Assembly: GCA_001792895.1 (NCBI GenBank)
Contig: MARA01000036.1
Coordinates: 62,001-126,000 of the forward strand
DNA length: 64,000 bases
Direction of reading: 5' to 3'
Source: Lentinus brumalis
Lineage: Eukaryota > Basidiomycota > Agaricomycetes > Polyporales > Polyporaceae
Shown in pieces: positions 24,638 to 37,336 of this stretch; within the stretch, counting starts at the first letter, position 1; the number at the start of each line of letters is the position of its first letter. The translations under genes and the position numbers were made by a program. Below the pieces are notes generated by a model. It did not search any database. It was not told where the DNA came from and saw only the letters and a list, made by a program, of their open reading frames with translations.

Positions 24638-27600
24638 TAGGTCTCTTTTCTCCTGGTACCATGGCTACTGTCGATCCCTCGTCCGGTATGTATTCGCTCT
24701 CGCTCATACCATGTACTGTCGCCTTGCCTATGTATATATCAAGATTTCGTTATATCATTCAAAGTCACTAAAGACGGCGAGACACTTGCCTGATAAAGAT
24801 GGTCTCTACCAACCGCCTTGATTTGGCTTTGATCGCATCGACGCCACCGCAATATGTCGTGACGAAGGTGCACATGGGGCCTCATGGGGCTCGTCTGGCG
24901 CAGAACGTTTCGATCTCTGATGCGCGGATGCATCCCGCGAAGTGGTCTTCAAGCATGGCGTCGTCCAATTGCGGGACACGGAGCGGCACTTCCGAAGTCG
25001 ACCTGCATAGCGGCCGATGCTGATGGAACGGAGGAAAGAACATCCCAGCCATGTGTTTCCTGCCCGCCCTTTCACGGGAGCGTGTCCGCTGGGCACGCCG
25101 TCGGCGCAAGAACGCTAGGATGATATAATACGATGGAAAGGTCGTACTGCGTGGACCTAACAATCACATCAGAACAACTCATAGCGCATGACCTGTCCTG
25201 TCTGTAGGCGCATACTTACACCAAGGAGCGGGGAAGTCTTGTTCCTAATCGGCTGTACGAGGCCAATGCCAAGAAAGGATGGCTCGCTCTGAATGCGCGG
25301 CGCTGGCTTGAGTCTCGGGTGCATAGAGTCAGTACTCTCCGTCTTCAGAGCTGGAGGATTCGAGGTCGGGCATACCGTCATCTCACACCGAAAAGCCACT
25401 CAATGCCCGCACTCCCTCACCGAAGGACTTCTTTTGGTCGTTCCTTTCGCGCGAAGATCGCATGCTCAGACCAACGCCAACACGCCGGTCCGTATTCTGC
25501 TACCAGTCGGGTGAGCCACTCGGCAACCAACTCCAGCGCCTGACAAAGGAAAGCACGACGCACCTCCAGCAAAGCTGCCGCCTCCCGACGATCCGGACTG
25601 CATTGTAACTTGTTCCGCCGGCATCCATCTGCAGGCCCGCTATCAGCGAAGAAGCAGCAGCACCGACGCTCTATGTAGAATCGCGATGCAGAACGGACGA
25701 CGTACCCGGACTCGGGCATGCGGGACAACGTCACGGTGTGCCACTCGGGTAGCCTCTCCGAATGTCCAGGACCCAGGTACCACGGGCGTACACACGCCAC
25801 CACAACAGACACGCCACTCGGATAACCTGCCGTATGTCTTCCTCTGCTTCCTCTCCTTCCTGGTTTGTTCTAACGGCTCGTTGAATGCTTCTGCGTACCG
25901 AACGGCGAACGTCCCGCAGGTCCAGACACTCCAGGAGGAGTGACCGATAGGTCGGCCGCCGGGCGTTGTCCGCGAACAAGACGTGCGAGCGCGACGTCGA
26001 CCGCTCGAGCCCTGCAGAAGCCACCCAACGCAACGCCGTCGAGTACGATCGCACATCCGGGCAGCCAAGGGCCGAATCCGAGGGAAACGGACTAGCACAG
26101 AGACCTGGATGGGAAACGGGCAGCGGAACGCAAGGGTGATAGTGCTCCTCCGCACCTTCCCCGAGCCAATCGCGCACACAGCACTGTCACGTTCTTTCTC
26201 TCGCTCTGCGTTCCTCCCATCGACGAAACTTGCGATCTTGCGGTCTAGGCCAAGGGAAGGCGAGAGGCCCTTGTACGATGTGCGCGAGAAGACACATAGT
26301 CGTATAGAGTCGCTCGTCGATGACGACGATCGCGGATCGCGGACGTGCTCAGGCTGCTCTCCGTTCCGACTCCGAGGGACTCCGGGCCCGTCCAATCCGA
26401 GCGCGAGCTCGCATCCGGAAAGAGCCTAGTGCGAGAGAAGAGTCCCCGAAGTGAATGCGGCGGGCGCAGGTACGAGCCCTCGGAGGCGACGATGATTGAA
26501 GATGCGGGGTGAGAAGGCGAGCAATTCGGACCGGAGACCATACGTTCCGTTCCACGGAGAAGCTATTGTATGTAGAGGATTGATCCTTCGACGAGGGTGG
26601 CACGGATGCAGAGGATGAGTGAGAGCGCGCACATGGCTAGCGTGTCATCGACAGCCCAGGCCGCTCATACATCCTGTGCACGCCCGTGCCTACATACGGA
26701 GAAGAAGAGTTAGGATGTGCCCCTGTAACTGCGCTGACGGGGGAGGCGTAAATGAATCGTACCTGAGAGGGTTCCTTTGCTATGCTCACGCATGCCTGTG
26801 TCCCTGACAGTGGCCCGAGCATCGTACTAGTCTGCCGGAAGCTAGGCGAGATCATGACATATCACAGCGCGAGGCGCGCGGGATCCTGCAACACGCCACG
26901 GACACGCTAAGAGCAGCACTGCTCAGAGTTCATCTCCTGCAGCGTCGGATGTCAGGACTACGCGTCAATAACCCGACCAAGCCACATAGGGAATCTTCAC
27001 ATACCAGGATTTGTCGGGACCATAGATGACCGGACGACTTCCGCCATCCAGAGTTGTGCCAAGCTTGAGTTCAATCTGTCCACCTCGGGCTTGTCATCGC
27101 GCCTGGTCTCGAGCCTTCCGTACGCTGCGCAGCACACGCATTGCATAAGTTCGACGTTGCCTCTGCGAACAGCGTAACTCGCGCAGCCGACGTTTCCCGT
27201 CTGTGCGACCGCACACGGCCCGCCTAGCACCCGTCGCCGTCTGGTGGCCATGATAGCGTTCAAGAGTGTATTGCGCGCACCCCTCGGCGCGTTCACGTTC
27301 GTGATTTCGGCAGAAACAGAGTTCCTGTCCCACTACTATCAGTATCAGTCTATCAGATGGTGCGAGAACTGACAATAGCCAGGAACGTTCGATGCCGATG
27401 GGCTTCCTCCTGCTTCCTCCTCCTCTTGCCCTGTACCGATGCTGTGGTCAGGTTCGAGAAGTCCAGTCAAATCTCGCCAATCTCACCTCGTGCCGTTATG
27501 GTTGAGCGTACATCAGCGTCGTGGGTGCCGTCAGCGATAAGCCCCGGCGGCTTGAGAAGGCGAACTCTGCAGTGCGCACAGACACCGTCCGCTCGCAGGA

Positions 27601-27994
27601 TGGCCTGTAGCAGGGAAGGATGGGGATACCTCGGCGTTCAGTGGGTGCAGCTGGTGCGAAGGTGCGGCTCCAGCGTACAGCGCAGGAGCTCGAGTGCCTC
27701 TTCGAACATCCCCTCGTAACGGAAGCTTTCGGTTACGCGCCGCATGTCTTCTCGGACGCATCACAGCGGACAGAAGACGGAGACGGAGACGGAAGATGCG
27801 CTCGGAGGGTTCGCTTTCCGCCGTGAGCGCTCCTGCCTTCTGCAATGTCCGCCCACTACTTGATGTTGTCGGTTGGGGCGGGGTGAAGCAACGTGCAACG
27901 TGCATGTATAGCAGCCCTTTCATGTCTCATCGACGTCAGAACCTGCTAGTATGAAAAACGCTCAGAGGCGGGACAATGTACGGCCAGATGGGAG
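24638..27994. other. 3.4-kb stretch without a recognised gene
   Basis: Overlapping ORFs occur on both strands (the longest about 250 codons, minus strand 25643-26395) but none shows a family motif or an exon structure I could defend. A minus-strand reading at about 25731-26177 has a helix-like charged segment and might be an exon. The left arm of the inverted repeat begins at the right edge. Confidence 0.35.
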
Positions 27995-30900
27995 ACTTAC
28001 GAGAACATCCGTCATCGGAGACGGGACCACTTCGCGTATCCGCAACGCGCGGACCACGAGCTCGTTGCCGTCAACCTAGACAGCGCAGAGCATCCCAATC
28101 TGGTCTCTAGTCGTGTATCACCTTCCCTCCGGCGCAGCTATCTCTTCGGAGGCGGAGAGAGAAGCCATCGCCGCCAGCCTGAGCGTGTTTGCAAAAGGCT
28201 AAGCCTGCGGGAGCGATAACTCGTCAGCCTCGCGTCAGTGCCCCGGGGCCATTCGAACAGGGCGACGCCAAAGGGAGCTCAGACGGCTTCGAAGTGCCAG
28301 AAGATGCGAGAGCACGCCTCGACTGCGCGAGTGTGGCCACAGCCCAGCGATCGTCCTCGCAGAAAGCGGTAACCCCGGGCGCCTGCGCGAAGTCCGTGTG
28401 ATGGGGCTCCCACGAGGCGCGCGAGGGTGCCGTCTGTGCTTGAGAACCCTCGCGCGAACAGTGTGCGCGATCCAATCGCGTCGTGCATGCTTCGGGGTCG
28501 TATAGAGTGTGCCTTGGAGAGACTAGGAAGCTCGGTGGGAGAACTTGGAAGAAGCGAGGAGTCTCGCGGTCGCGCACGGAGTTTCGAAACTCGGGCGAGA
28601 CGCGATCGCGACCTGGGGCCCGCCCGAGTTAGCTGCATCGTGCTTGATGACGAGCAGGACAGAAAAGCCCGTGCGGTCAGCAACTGCTACATGGTGACCA
28701 GCAGAGGACATGGAACATACCTCGGACACTACCTAACAGACGGCGGAATCGCGATTGAAATGGGCGGCAGGGGACAGAAGGACTGGGAGCGAACTGCATT
28801 GGCTCTGAGGTTGGAGCCAGCCCAGCGCGCTGCGTACAGCACGGAGAAATCACGACGGGAAAACGTCATACTCCGGACGCCCTCCTGCAGCACACGCCGC
28901 AGAAGCTGCTCCCTAGAAGAGCCAAAGGAAAAAGTGAGCAAGCGATACATCGAACGCGAACGCGCGAGACCCACCAGGACGGATACGACGCAGGAAGGCT
29001 GAAGCGTATGCCGTACACCCAGCCAACGTGCAAAGGACGATCCTTGCGATTCGGAGATTGGGCACAGGGGAGCAGCCAGCTGCAGGGGGCGCACTCTGAG
29101 CTTCGCGCGAGCAATCACGTCGCGAACCATGCACGCTTGGGCCCACGATGCGCGAGTTCTGCGTCCCCGGCCGCGCAAAGTACGACGACTTCCCGCTTTA
29201 TCTCTGCAAGCGAGCGCAAGAACGTCCGAGAGGAAGGCGATAGTGCTGGGCGGACGCGCAAACAGCAGTGAAGAGGCTGCACGACGGTGAGACCGCAGCT
29301 GCGAGACGGACGTAAGCTGGGGCATTCTTCACGTCAGCGCCATGCGTGGTGTCGCGCTCACACTGACAGTCGACTTGCCCATGCATGCCGAGGCGCTTCA
29401 CGTTCCTGCAGTGCAACGGCTCGAGTCAGTACGCACTGCAGAAACGTCAGAGCATCCAGGGTAAGTACGCACGGCACCTTGATAGTCGACATCTCTTTTG
29501 GGACATCCGCAATGACAATCCTCGCCAGTGGCAGTCGCCAATCCCAGCGATTCTGGCGACAGACTCCGACGATGCATCGTGGATACCCATGCGAACTCGC
29601 AGCTTGAAGTGGGAGAGCGAATCTGCAGGGTCGATGCCACAGTGTGGCCGGACGAGGCACGAGGCGGAAAACCTTGATTGCTGATTGCTGCGACTTCTCA
29701 ACGTCAACGCTCGTGCGCGAGCCGCCGGTAGGCTCCTCGGCGGACGTGGCATGGCGATTGACAACAGTTGCGACCTGCCTCATTGCTTGTGACATGCGAC
29801 AGGGTCGGACAGAACCTCGCAATCCGAAAAGCGCTGTTGAGCTTGAACGACGGTTGTCCCGGTCAAAGCCTGTTCGGACCAGACAAACCTGCTTTCTGGA
29901 GACTGGAGCATACCGCGAGCAGCACGTACGCAGGGTCAGCACAAGAACTTCGGATACGAAGCGGCCTACTCACCGACCAGGCAATCTAAGGTCTTGCGAC
30001 ACACGATACGAACTGGGAGTGCTAGCAGACGTTCGCCAGGGATGGCATCCACTGCGCACGCCAGGAGTTAAGCAGTACCCGAACAGACCCGACGCCTTCC
30101 AGGTGGCAACCAATCCGGGCGCACAGGAACGCGAACCCACGAAGGGCAATCGGGAGGCCGACGCGCACAGGCAGATCGCTATCGAGATGCCACCCAATGC
30201 ACATCGCACTTCCACCCACGCAGCCCTAATGCCGATGTGATGTAAGCCGCGCCAGGGGCGGACTCGCTCGACCTGCCCGTCTGTGCTTCCTCGACGAACT
30301 TGGTAGCGGCACAGCCGGGATGGGCGGAGCCGAGCGACGGGGCCAGCGGGAGTTTACGGGTGCACCGCCAGCTCTGGACTTTTGACGTAAGCTACACGAC
30401 TACTCGACGTCGAAGAGGATAAGTATATGCACTTACCTGCTTGTTCCTCGAGCTCGACGTTGTGCGTCTCCATTGCACATCGCATCTTCTGCTGGACGGT
30501 GCAGCACAGCGTGGCAACGCCTGTCGACGGATCCGTCGAGTGTCTTGGAGCAGAGCATCGCTCGATCCGCATGCATGCTTGGCAACACCGCGAACTCACG
30601 ATCTCGAACCTTGAACGTCTTACTTTGGCAGAGCGACGTCTCCGAGAGTCCGAGACGTCCTGCAAAAGACGCTCAACTGGCGTGGACCCGCCGTGGATCG
30701 CCAAGCCTGCTCGGACTTCCCGTCAACCCGAACGCCAGCATCTCAGACAGGGAACACGTACCCTACTCGTAAGTAGTAACGCAGACGCACGCAGATATCT
30801 CCGCAGCGCCACTTCGCGATCCATATACGGACGAAGGAGCGGGCGCACAGCTGCTCTCCACCGAGGTAGGCAGGTCGTCAGATTCGTCCGGTCCGACACT

Positions 30901-31265
30901 TGTGGGTCCATCGCACGAGCGCGGGATATTCAATGCTTGAGACTTGCGGAGAGACCGAGGCAGCTGACAGTCCCCGTCGCCTGCGCTGGCGCGAGTAGTG
31001 CGCTGTCTCTCTCAGATCTCTATTCCGAGTAACTGGCGCTGCGGCTGATGCGAAGCCGTTCCACTCCTTCTGAGCCCCGGGTCACTGGTGTCCTGCGAAC
31101 TTGGCTTGCGTCAAGATACCGTCAAGCTCCGGAAGGACCACAGCTGCTGATCGGGAAGTCGGGACGTACCCATGGTTGTGTGAGCGGGCGCGCGAAGGCC
31201 AATGTCGCAGCTCCGGGGATTCGAAGTTCCTAGCTATCTGAGTGTTCTCGTACCACACATACTCT

Positions 31266-31383
31266 CGTCGGGATATCCTCATCGGGCTCGAGGTGCTGGA
31301 GATCCTTCAGTTCGATGAAGTGGACGCCGGTGGGAAGACCTTCTATAATTACCACCAGGCGTCCGAGCACCCGAGCTCCGAGC
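31266..31383 (+). other. Exon-like segment conserved in both arms (left copy)
   Basis: This stretch translates to RRDILIGLEVLEILQFDE followed by about 20 more residues ending EHPSSE. The right-arm counterpart (45483-45595, minus) agrees at 27 of 39 positions, mostly with conservative substitutions elsewhere, and neither has a stop. That pattern suggests a protein-coding exon of an unidentified gene. No domain was recognised. Confidence 0.45.
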
Positions 31384-32186
31384 TCCGAGGTCCCGGTTTG
31401 GGTGTCGACGGCTTCCCTGAGAGCTGAGAGCAGCGACTCCTGCAGCCAAGGACACTAGTGCTATGAGCGAACAAACACCGCAGCCAAGCATACGCAGTAA
31501 GCTCACGAAGTCGGAAGTCGGTCCCCGCCCCAGACTGACCTGCTTCTGCCCCAATCTCAGTACTCGAGTACCCGGCCGAGAATCGCTCGCGTTGCCTTTC
31601 GCGTAGCAGAACCATCACGAAGCGCTCCGAGGCACGCGAGAAGCGCGGCACCACAGCACGAACCTCGGAAGTGCGCCAGCCTGAGTATATGCTCGAGAGT
31701 TGTAGTACTAGTACTACATAGCACAGCCGGCCAACACCGAGGGTCTTCATGAAGCTCGGCGCTCACCTGCGCATCGACGTCACTACCGCTACCAAGCGAG
31801 CGAGGGCCTTCGCAGAGGAAGCACTGAGTACTGAGCAGCGCGAGGGAGACGGCGACTCGGCCCGCACCGAGGCACGATGAGGGGTCTTGGGAGCTCCTTC
31901 GATCCATTTGCAGTCGCACAGGCTCGAGATCCGTTGGGAGATGTGTGCACTGTGCACTCTGTATGCGCAAGTTCGCAGATACGCGGTGTATTAACTAGAC
32001 AGTGCGGTGATCTGTACATATGCGGCACCTGACTGCGTCGTGATGCGGGGATGAGGAACTTGGGAACATGAGCGAGTTTGTTGCGGTAGCGCTAGCGTGA
32101 GTACCGTGAGGAACGCGCGTGAATATAGAGGCAGGTGACCGGAGAGGAGTAAGTACTAGAAGACATACAATGATACGTACCTTCAT

Positions 32187-32530
32187 GAACGCCGCGTCGG
32201 GTACAAGCTTCGTCCGCGCGCACGGATAGGAGAAGACAGATCATAATTTGAGACTGTGTAGCTCGAGACTCTACGTGGGCCGAGTGCCGACTTGCATGGG
32301 AGGGTATGCACGCTGTAAGTCAATCGACCACCGCACGAGACCGAGCCTTGTCGTGGCGATACCGTACTGACGTCTGTAGAAGAGACTATTGGGAGAGCAT
32401 CAGCACTACGGACTCCGGAGAGGTCCGCGCACGAGAACAGGTGACCACAGACTAAAACACACACCTTCAACTCCATGCGCGCTCTTCCCTGTTCCAGGAA
32501 GCAGCAACCCGGACACCCGGACGCCTAGCA
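32187..32530. other. Extra ~345-bp segment present only in the left arm
   Basis: Between matching sequence ending near CTTCATGAACGCC and restarting near CGCTCACGGCCGCGGGAGAA, the left arm holds about 345 bp missing at the equivalent point of the right arm (about 44680-44720). The sum of paired coordinates jumps from 76,868 to 77,220 across it. No terminal repeats or target-site duplication were evident. Confidence 0.5.
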
Positions 32531-34340
32531 AACGTCCGCGCTCACGGCCGCGGGAGAACATGCCATCCAACAGTGGAGCTGGCCCGAGTGCCGACCTCTG
32601 TAGATGCACGCAGAGCCCTGTAGACGACAAGAGTGATCATGCGTTTCAGAGGCTGAGTACGCCGCTGCGCAGCGAAAGCGGCCAACCGACCGCCACACCG
32701 GACTGAACCTTGCAATCTGCATTAGAGCCACGTCGCGGCGACATAGAGCTCGGCCTCGATCGAGGGTGCACTCCCCCGCCCTGGCCCCTGGACTCTGGAG
32801 GCCTGGAGGAGCGCGGGGTTCGCGGCTGCTGAGCCGGAAGTGAATGAGAGAGACATCGGAGCTCGCGGAAAGCGGAGTATAGCTTGACATTTGACACATA
32901 CCGTCACGACATGTTTGAACGCAAAGACCGGCCATGCTGCGGAAGTTTCGTGGCATACAGACACGAGCTCGAAGTCGCCGGTCAGCACGCGACCGTGTCG
33001 GAGTCGGCGTCTTCGCTGCTGAGAGCACGGGGCTCTTGCGGTTACGAGAGACGTCGAGTCTATGAACAGAGCATCCAGAGCAACAGTCAGAGAAGACTCG
33101 AGGAGCTGCTCGAAGAGTCGAACGAGTTGGAGATGGAGATGGACGATGAGAACCACATCGGCATCTTCGGAAGCTCGGCACGCGTACCGGACGCCGGAGC
33201 GCCCAACCGCCAGCCTCCGCTCCGTCCGTCGTCGGCATGACGAGCGGCCACACTTGCAAGCACGAAGCGCAAGACAATACGCCAAGGCGGCGCAGTGCAT
33301 GAGGCTCAACGTTCAGCGTACCCTGATCCACAACGCGAGGCAAGCAGACAATACAGTAGATATCAGATGGCCACGATAATCCCGGCGTACATAGTTACTA
33401 CGCCGCGTGCGAGCCTGATGAGAGAACAGCAGTGATGGATTCCTGCACACTTCAGGAGTTCGATATTGATGCGGCTCTCGGTGCGAGGACTTGATCACAG
33501 AGAGCACCTGACCGCACTACGCTGGCGAACGCACGGGCCACCGCAGTGCGAACTTGCAAGTCGACGTCGCAGGCGGCGTTAGAGGCTGATGCTCCCGGGC
33601 TGTCAGTGTCAGTGTCACGGTGAATATACCGGAATGCGGGCAGGTCGGCCGGTACTGTATTGCCCTAGTACTGTGATATTGACAATGCAGCAGTCGGCGT
33701 CGACGGACAGCGGAACAGAGCCACAAGGGTGTGGGGCGGGGCGACTTCACGAGCGAGTCCAAACTGACGGACGAGGGTGCTTGTGGAAGCGCGCGCACGC
33801 ACGCACGTACAGAACAAGTGTGTCACTGTTGCGTGTTGCCCGAGCACTTGGGCTGCAGGTGTTCGGCGGTGTGCGCGCTCGCCTCATGCGCCTCCCTCCA
33901 GAGCGCAGGAGAGTGCGTGGTGGCGGGAAGTAGGACAATCGATCGTCCCCCGAACCCCCGCCGGTCGCCGGTCGTCCAGAACTATGTAGCAGAGCTGGCG
34001 CCATCACCATCTCCATGGAAGTTGAACGCGGTCGGGGAACGACCATCGGTGCCCGACTTGGCCTACTGGCCGGCCATGGCGTGGCGGCGAGTCCGAGTCG
34101 ACGGAGGATCGGTGTCTCGCTCGAGCCTCGCAACGTCGCGTTCGCGCTCGTGTAGCTTCTCGTTTGGCATTGTGCGTTTTTGGATTCGGTTTCGGATTGG
34201 GATTGGGGCCCCGCAACGCAACGAAGGAACAATCGCATACCCATACCAATTCCAGAGAGGCTGCTAGTGCTGTGCTGTACGAGTACTGTACTGCGCCGAG
34301 CGGCACCGCCCGCGTCCGAGGCCGAGCGCGACTGATTACT

Positions 34341-37336
34341 GACGAGCGGGACTTGCCATGTCGACCTGCAGTCTGCAGATCTAGACGGGGACTTGCTCGC
34401 ACCCAGCGTCAGAGTCACTCGTGAGTCCAACTGAAGAGCCGCACTTCCGCGACACGGGAACCTGTAGATACGTTGAGCGTTGTGTCCCTGCAGAGTTTCG
34501 GCAGGACGACAGAAGTACCTCACTGCGTGACCTTCGAACGTCCCTTGAACGTCGTCCGGGACTTGCACTCTCCCGATCTGCGCGTCGAGATCGCCCTTGG
34601 CTCGGTACCCGCAGACAGAGACAGAGACAGTAAAAGCCGGAGCCGGAGCCGGAGCCGGAGCGTGAGCTTGAGCTTGAGCACGCCAAGTCGACGTTCGCAG
34701 GGTCCGATTCACGAGGGACGCTGGGTAACGTTGAACGCACAACGCACGATGCACAACGCACGATGCATTGTGGGTTATGTAGCAATGAGTCGCAAGCCAC
34801 AAGTCGCAACAGGCACACAAGCTCACAGGACCCAGCACCCAGCGTCCACCGTCCACCGTCCACCGTCCACCGTCCAGCGTCCATCCCACCGTCCCCGCAT
34901 AATCCAGAGATAGCCTGCGCGCGCGGTGAACCTTAGATCAATGAAATGCGGGGAAACGCGGGGTGCGAGCACGGCCTTTCAAGTCTCCTGCGATGGCGAT
35001 GGGCGATGATGACGGCACGGAGCACGATCTTGCGCGATACACGATACGCGATAGAGTACAGTAGATAGGACGGGCGTCCTGTAAGTACCAGTCTGCGCAG
35101 CGGGTGAAGGGGCAGAGCTAGGCAGAGCTAGTAGAGGCAGAGCTAGGTAGGGAGGCGCAGACATAGACACAGACAAAGGCGGAGGAGGAGGAGGAGAGTC
35201 TGAAACAGCACAAGCACAATCCCAGCGGATCCACGACACTAGTCCCACTGGGAGCAGGTCGGGGGTCGGAGTAGCAGCCTTGAGCTGAGTTGACGATGAC
35301 AATGACACGGCGAAGGGCTTGACGGCGACGACGATCGCGAGCTCCGGACGGGCGATGCCAGCGCGATGTGCAGATACCACTGGAAGAGATCGCCCGAGAC
35401 GTATGTCGCCCGCGAGCGAGGAATAGGGAATAGTCCGAGTAGAGCCGGGGAGGGGTCGGAGGAACCAGCCAGACGCCAGACATAGCCCGAGCAGCGCGAG
35501 CGGCCAGCCAGACAGACAGAGAGAGACCCGGGATACACAGAGACCCGGGATACACGGAGTCGACAGTCGACGGTCGAAACGCGAAGCTCGAACCTCCAGC
35601 GGGCAGGAGGCCTAGGAGAACCGCCGGCGTATCGATACCAGATAGCCATCTTGCAAGCTCAAGGTCCGGCTTCACGCTTCACGCAGCACGCAGCACGCCC
35701 GTACGAGGTCACGCGCCCCGGGACATAAGTTCAAGTTGAAGTTCAACTTCAAGTTTGCAGAATCAAGATGCACGGCGATCGGTGGGATCCTGGGAGCCTG
35801 GGATCCTGCAGCCCGCGGACGGACGAGAAGTCGCGATCGGGTACAGCATGAGGATAAACCGCGAGAGGTGCAAGAGACGCAAGAGACGCAAGAGACGCAA
35901 GGAGGACGGGCGTGAACGTTGACGGCATCGGTAGGAGCTTGAGTCTATCGTGTATCGTGTGTCGTGTATCGTGTATCGTGTATCGTGTATCGTGTGTCGT
36001 GTACTTGTGGCAGAGACGGCGTGCGGTGCGGGCGTAGGTCGCTGCAGCTGGTACAGGCTGGGCTCGACTTGCGATTCGGGAGCCGGGCTGGGACTCGAGA
36101 CTCGACTCGAAGACTTGCATGCCGTTTGCTGTGTGCTGTTTGCCGTTCGCCGTTGCTACACGCCGATCGACAGAATCTGGACTCTGAACCAGGGAGCGCG
36201 CCTGGACCGAACGCGAGATTCAGAGCAGACGTGGTGCGACTCGCGAGGATATGTCGACCGTGGACCGCCGAGGATCGGGAAGGCGTCGCTCAGTGATTAG
36301 AGCTGGCTGAGGAAGAAGTGCGAAGAGCGAAGAGGTCCGACGAAGGAAGACTCGGTCAGCGTGCGCAAGCTCCGTGGACGGCGTGACGGCAGGTGTTGGG
36401 GAAGTGCCGGGGACAGTGCGCGCCGCGCGGTAAGTGAGCAGTAGTCGTAGGCGTATCGGTTCGCAGGAGGGAGCATGGAGGGAACTGAGAAGTGCGGAGG
36501 CCTGAGCTGAGGGAAAGGTTCGCGCGCAAGGTCCGTGCGGGCAGGCGAGTTGCGCGCAACGCCGTGGGAGGTGCCCGGGAGAGTGCGGTAGGCTTTAGAA
36601 AGTAGGCTCGCGTTGGCCACGAAGAAAAGACTGAAGCGGGGACACGCGCAGAGTGAATGGAGATCGCAAAGGCGTCAAAAGTATAAAATGGGAGAATGGA
36701 AGCGAATGCATTGCGGAGGCGCGTACACCTCGATGGACGGCGGATGGCGCCAAGGGGACCTCGAGGCGGGGATGACGGAGTTAGAAGGAGGCGTGAAGAG
36801 GTCGCAGAGCAGGTAGGGTAGGGCGGCAGGACAGGTGACAAGACGTGCGATTGTGATGAGTGGCACAGGCCCAGGGACCGCGCGCGGGTGGCTCGCACAA
36901 TGTAACCGGTGTGCACTGCGTCCGGGGCGCGGCGGAGGGCCGGAAACGAGGAGGGCGGGCAGGGCGAGGAAGCAGCGTGTCGGGCGCGGGCGTTGATTGG
37001 GAGGGGAGGGCCCGGAGGATGAGAGTGCGATGACGCCGTGCACAGAGACAGAGTTCAGAATCAGCGCGAGAAGAGAGCAAAGCCCGAGACGGCGATCCAG
37101 GACCCGGCGATGTGGTCATGGCGAGAAAGGCAGCTGTGGCCCGGGATGGACGGGCGTCTGGGCGTGGCGAACCGGAGAGGGAGGAGTCCGAATAAGGCAA
37201 AGGGGACGAGGGGACAAAGGAGACGCCCGTCGCTTGTCTTTTCTCTGCTCTCTCCCTCCCTCTCCGAGTGATATAGATACGCTGCGATGGCTGTCTCCTG
37301 CTAACACCACGCCGCTCGACCCAGCCTCCCTCGACG
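34341..37336. other. Spacer of the inverted repeat, low-complexity part
   Basis: About 3 kb without a supported gene. It contains short simple repeats: CCGGAG units (about 34636-34665), CGCACGATGCACAA units (about 34735-34770), CCACCGTC units (about 34848-34880), AGAGACGCA units (about 35870-35902) and TATCGTG units (about 35945-36000). A 380-codon minus-strand ORF (33747-34889) spans these repeats and looks like a product of them. Confidence 0.5.
35945..36000 (+). repeat. TATCGTG-type tandem repeat
   Basis: About seven copies of a 7-8 bp unit (TATCGTG with TGTCGTG variants) in the inverted-repeat spacer. No flanking feature suggests a function. Confidence 0.7.

Larger units (their letters stand above)
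27995..34340 (+). repeat. Left arm of a large imperfect inverted repeat
   Basis: Reading this segment forward matches 42870-48577 read backward, collinearly over the whole length. Exact anchor pairs: 28296-28307 with 48309-48320; 29635-29653 with 47188-47206 (19 nt); 31100-31133 with 45694-45727 (34 nt); 31728-31756 with 45112-45140 (29 nt); 32741-32750 with 44470-44479; 34079-34092 with 43160-43173; 34155-34166 with 43110-43121. Coordinate sums stay between about 76,570 and 77,280, which shows collinearity with small indels. Outer and inner ends are approximate. Overall identity was not computed; by eye it is moderate and patchy. The arm has no intact recognised gene. Confidence 0.85.

Noticed and set aside
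33747..34889. 380-codon minus-strand ORF
   Set aside because: It spans simple repeats and the inner end of the left arm, has repeat-derived composition, and the right arm does not conserve it.
35945..36000. Short regular repeats considered as a CRISPR-like array
   Set aside because: Units of 7-8 bp without spacers in a eukaryotic genome: a simple tandem repeat.
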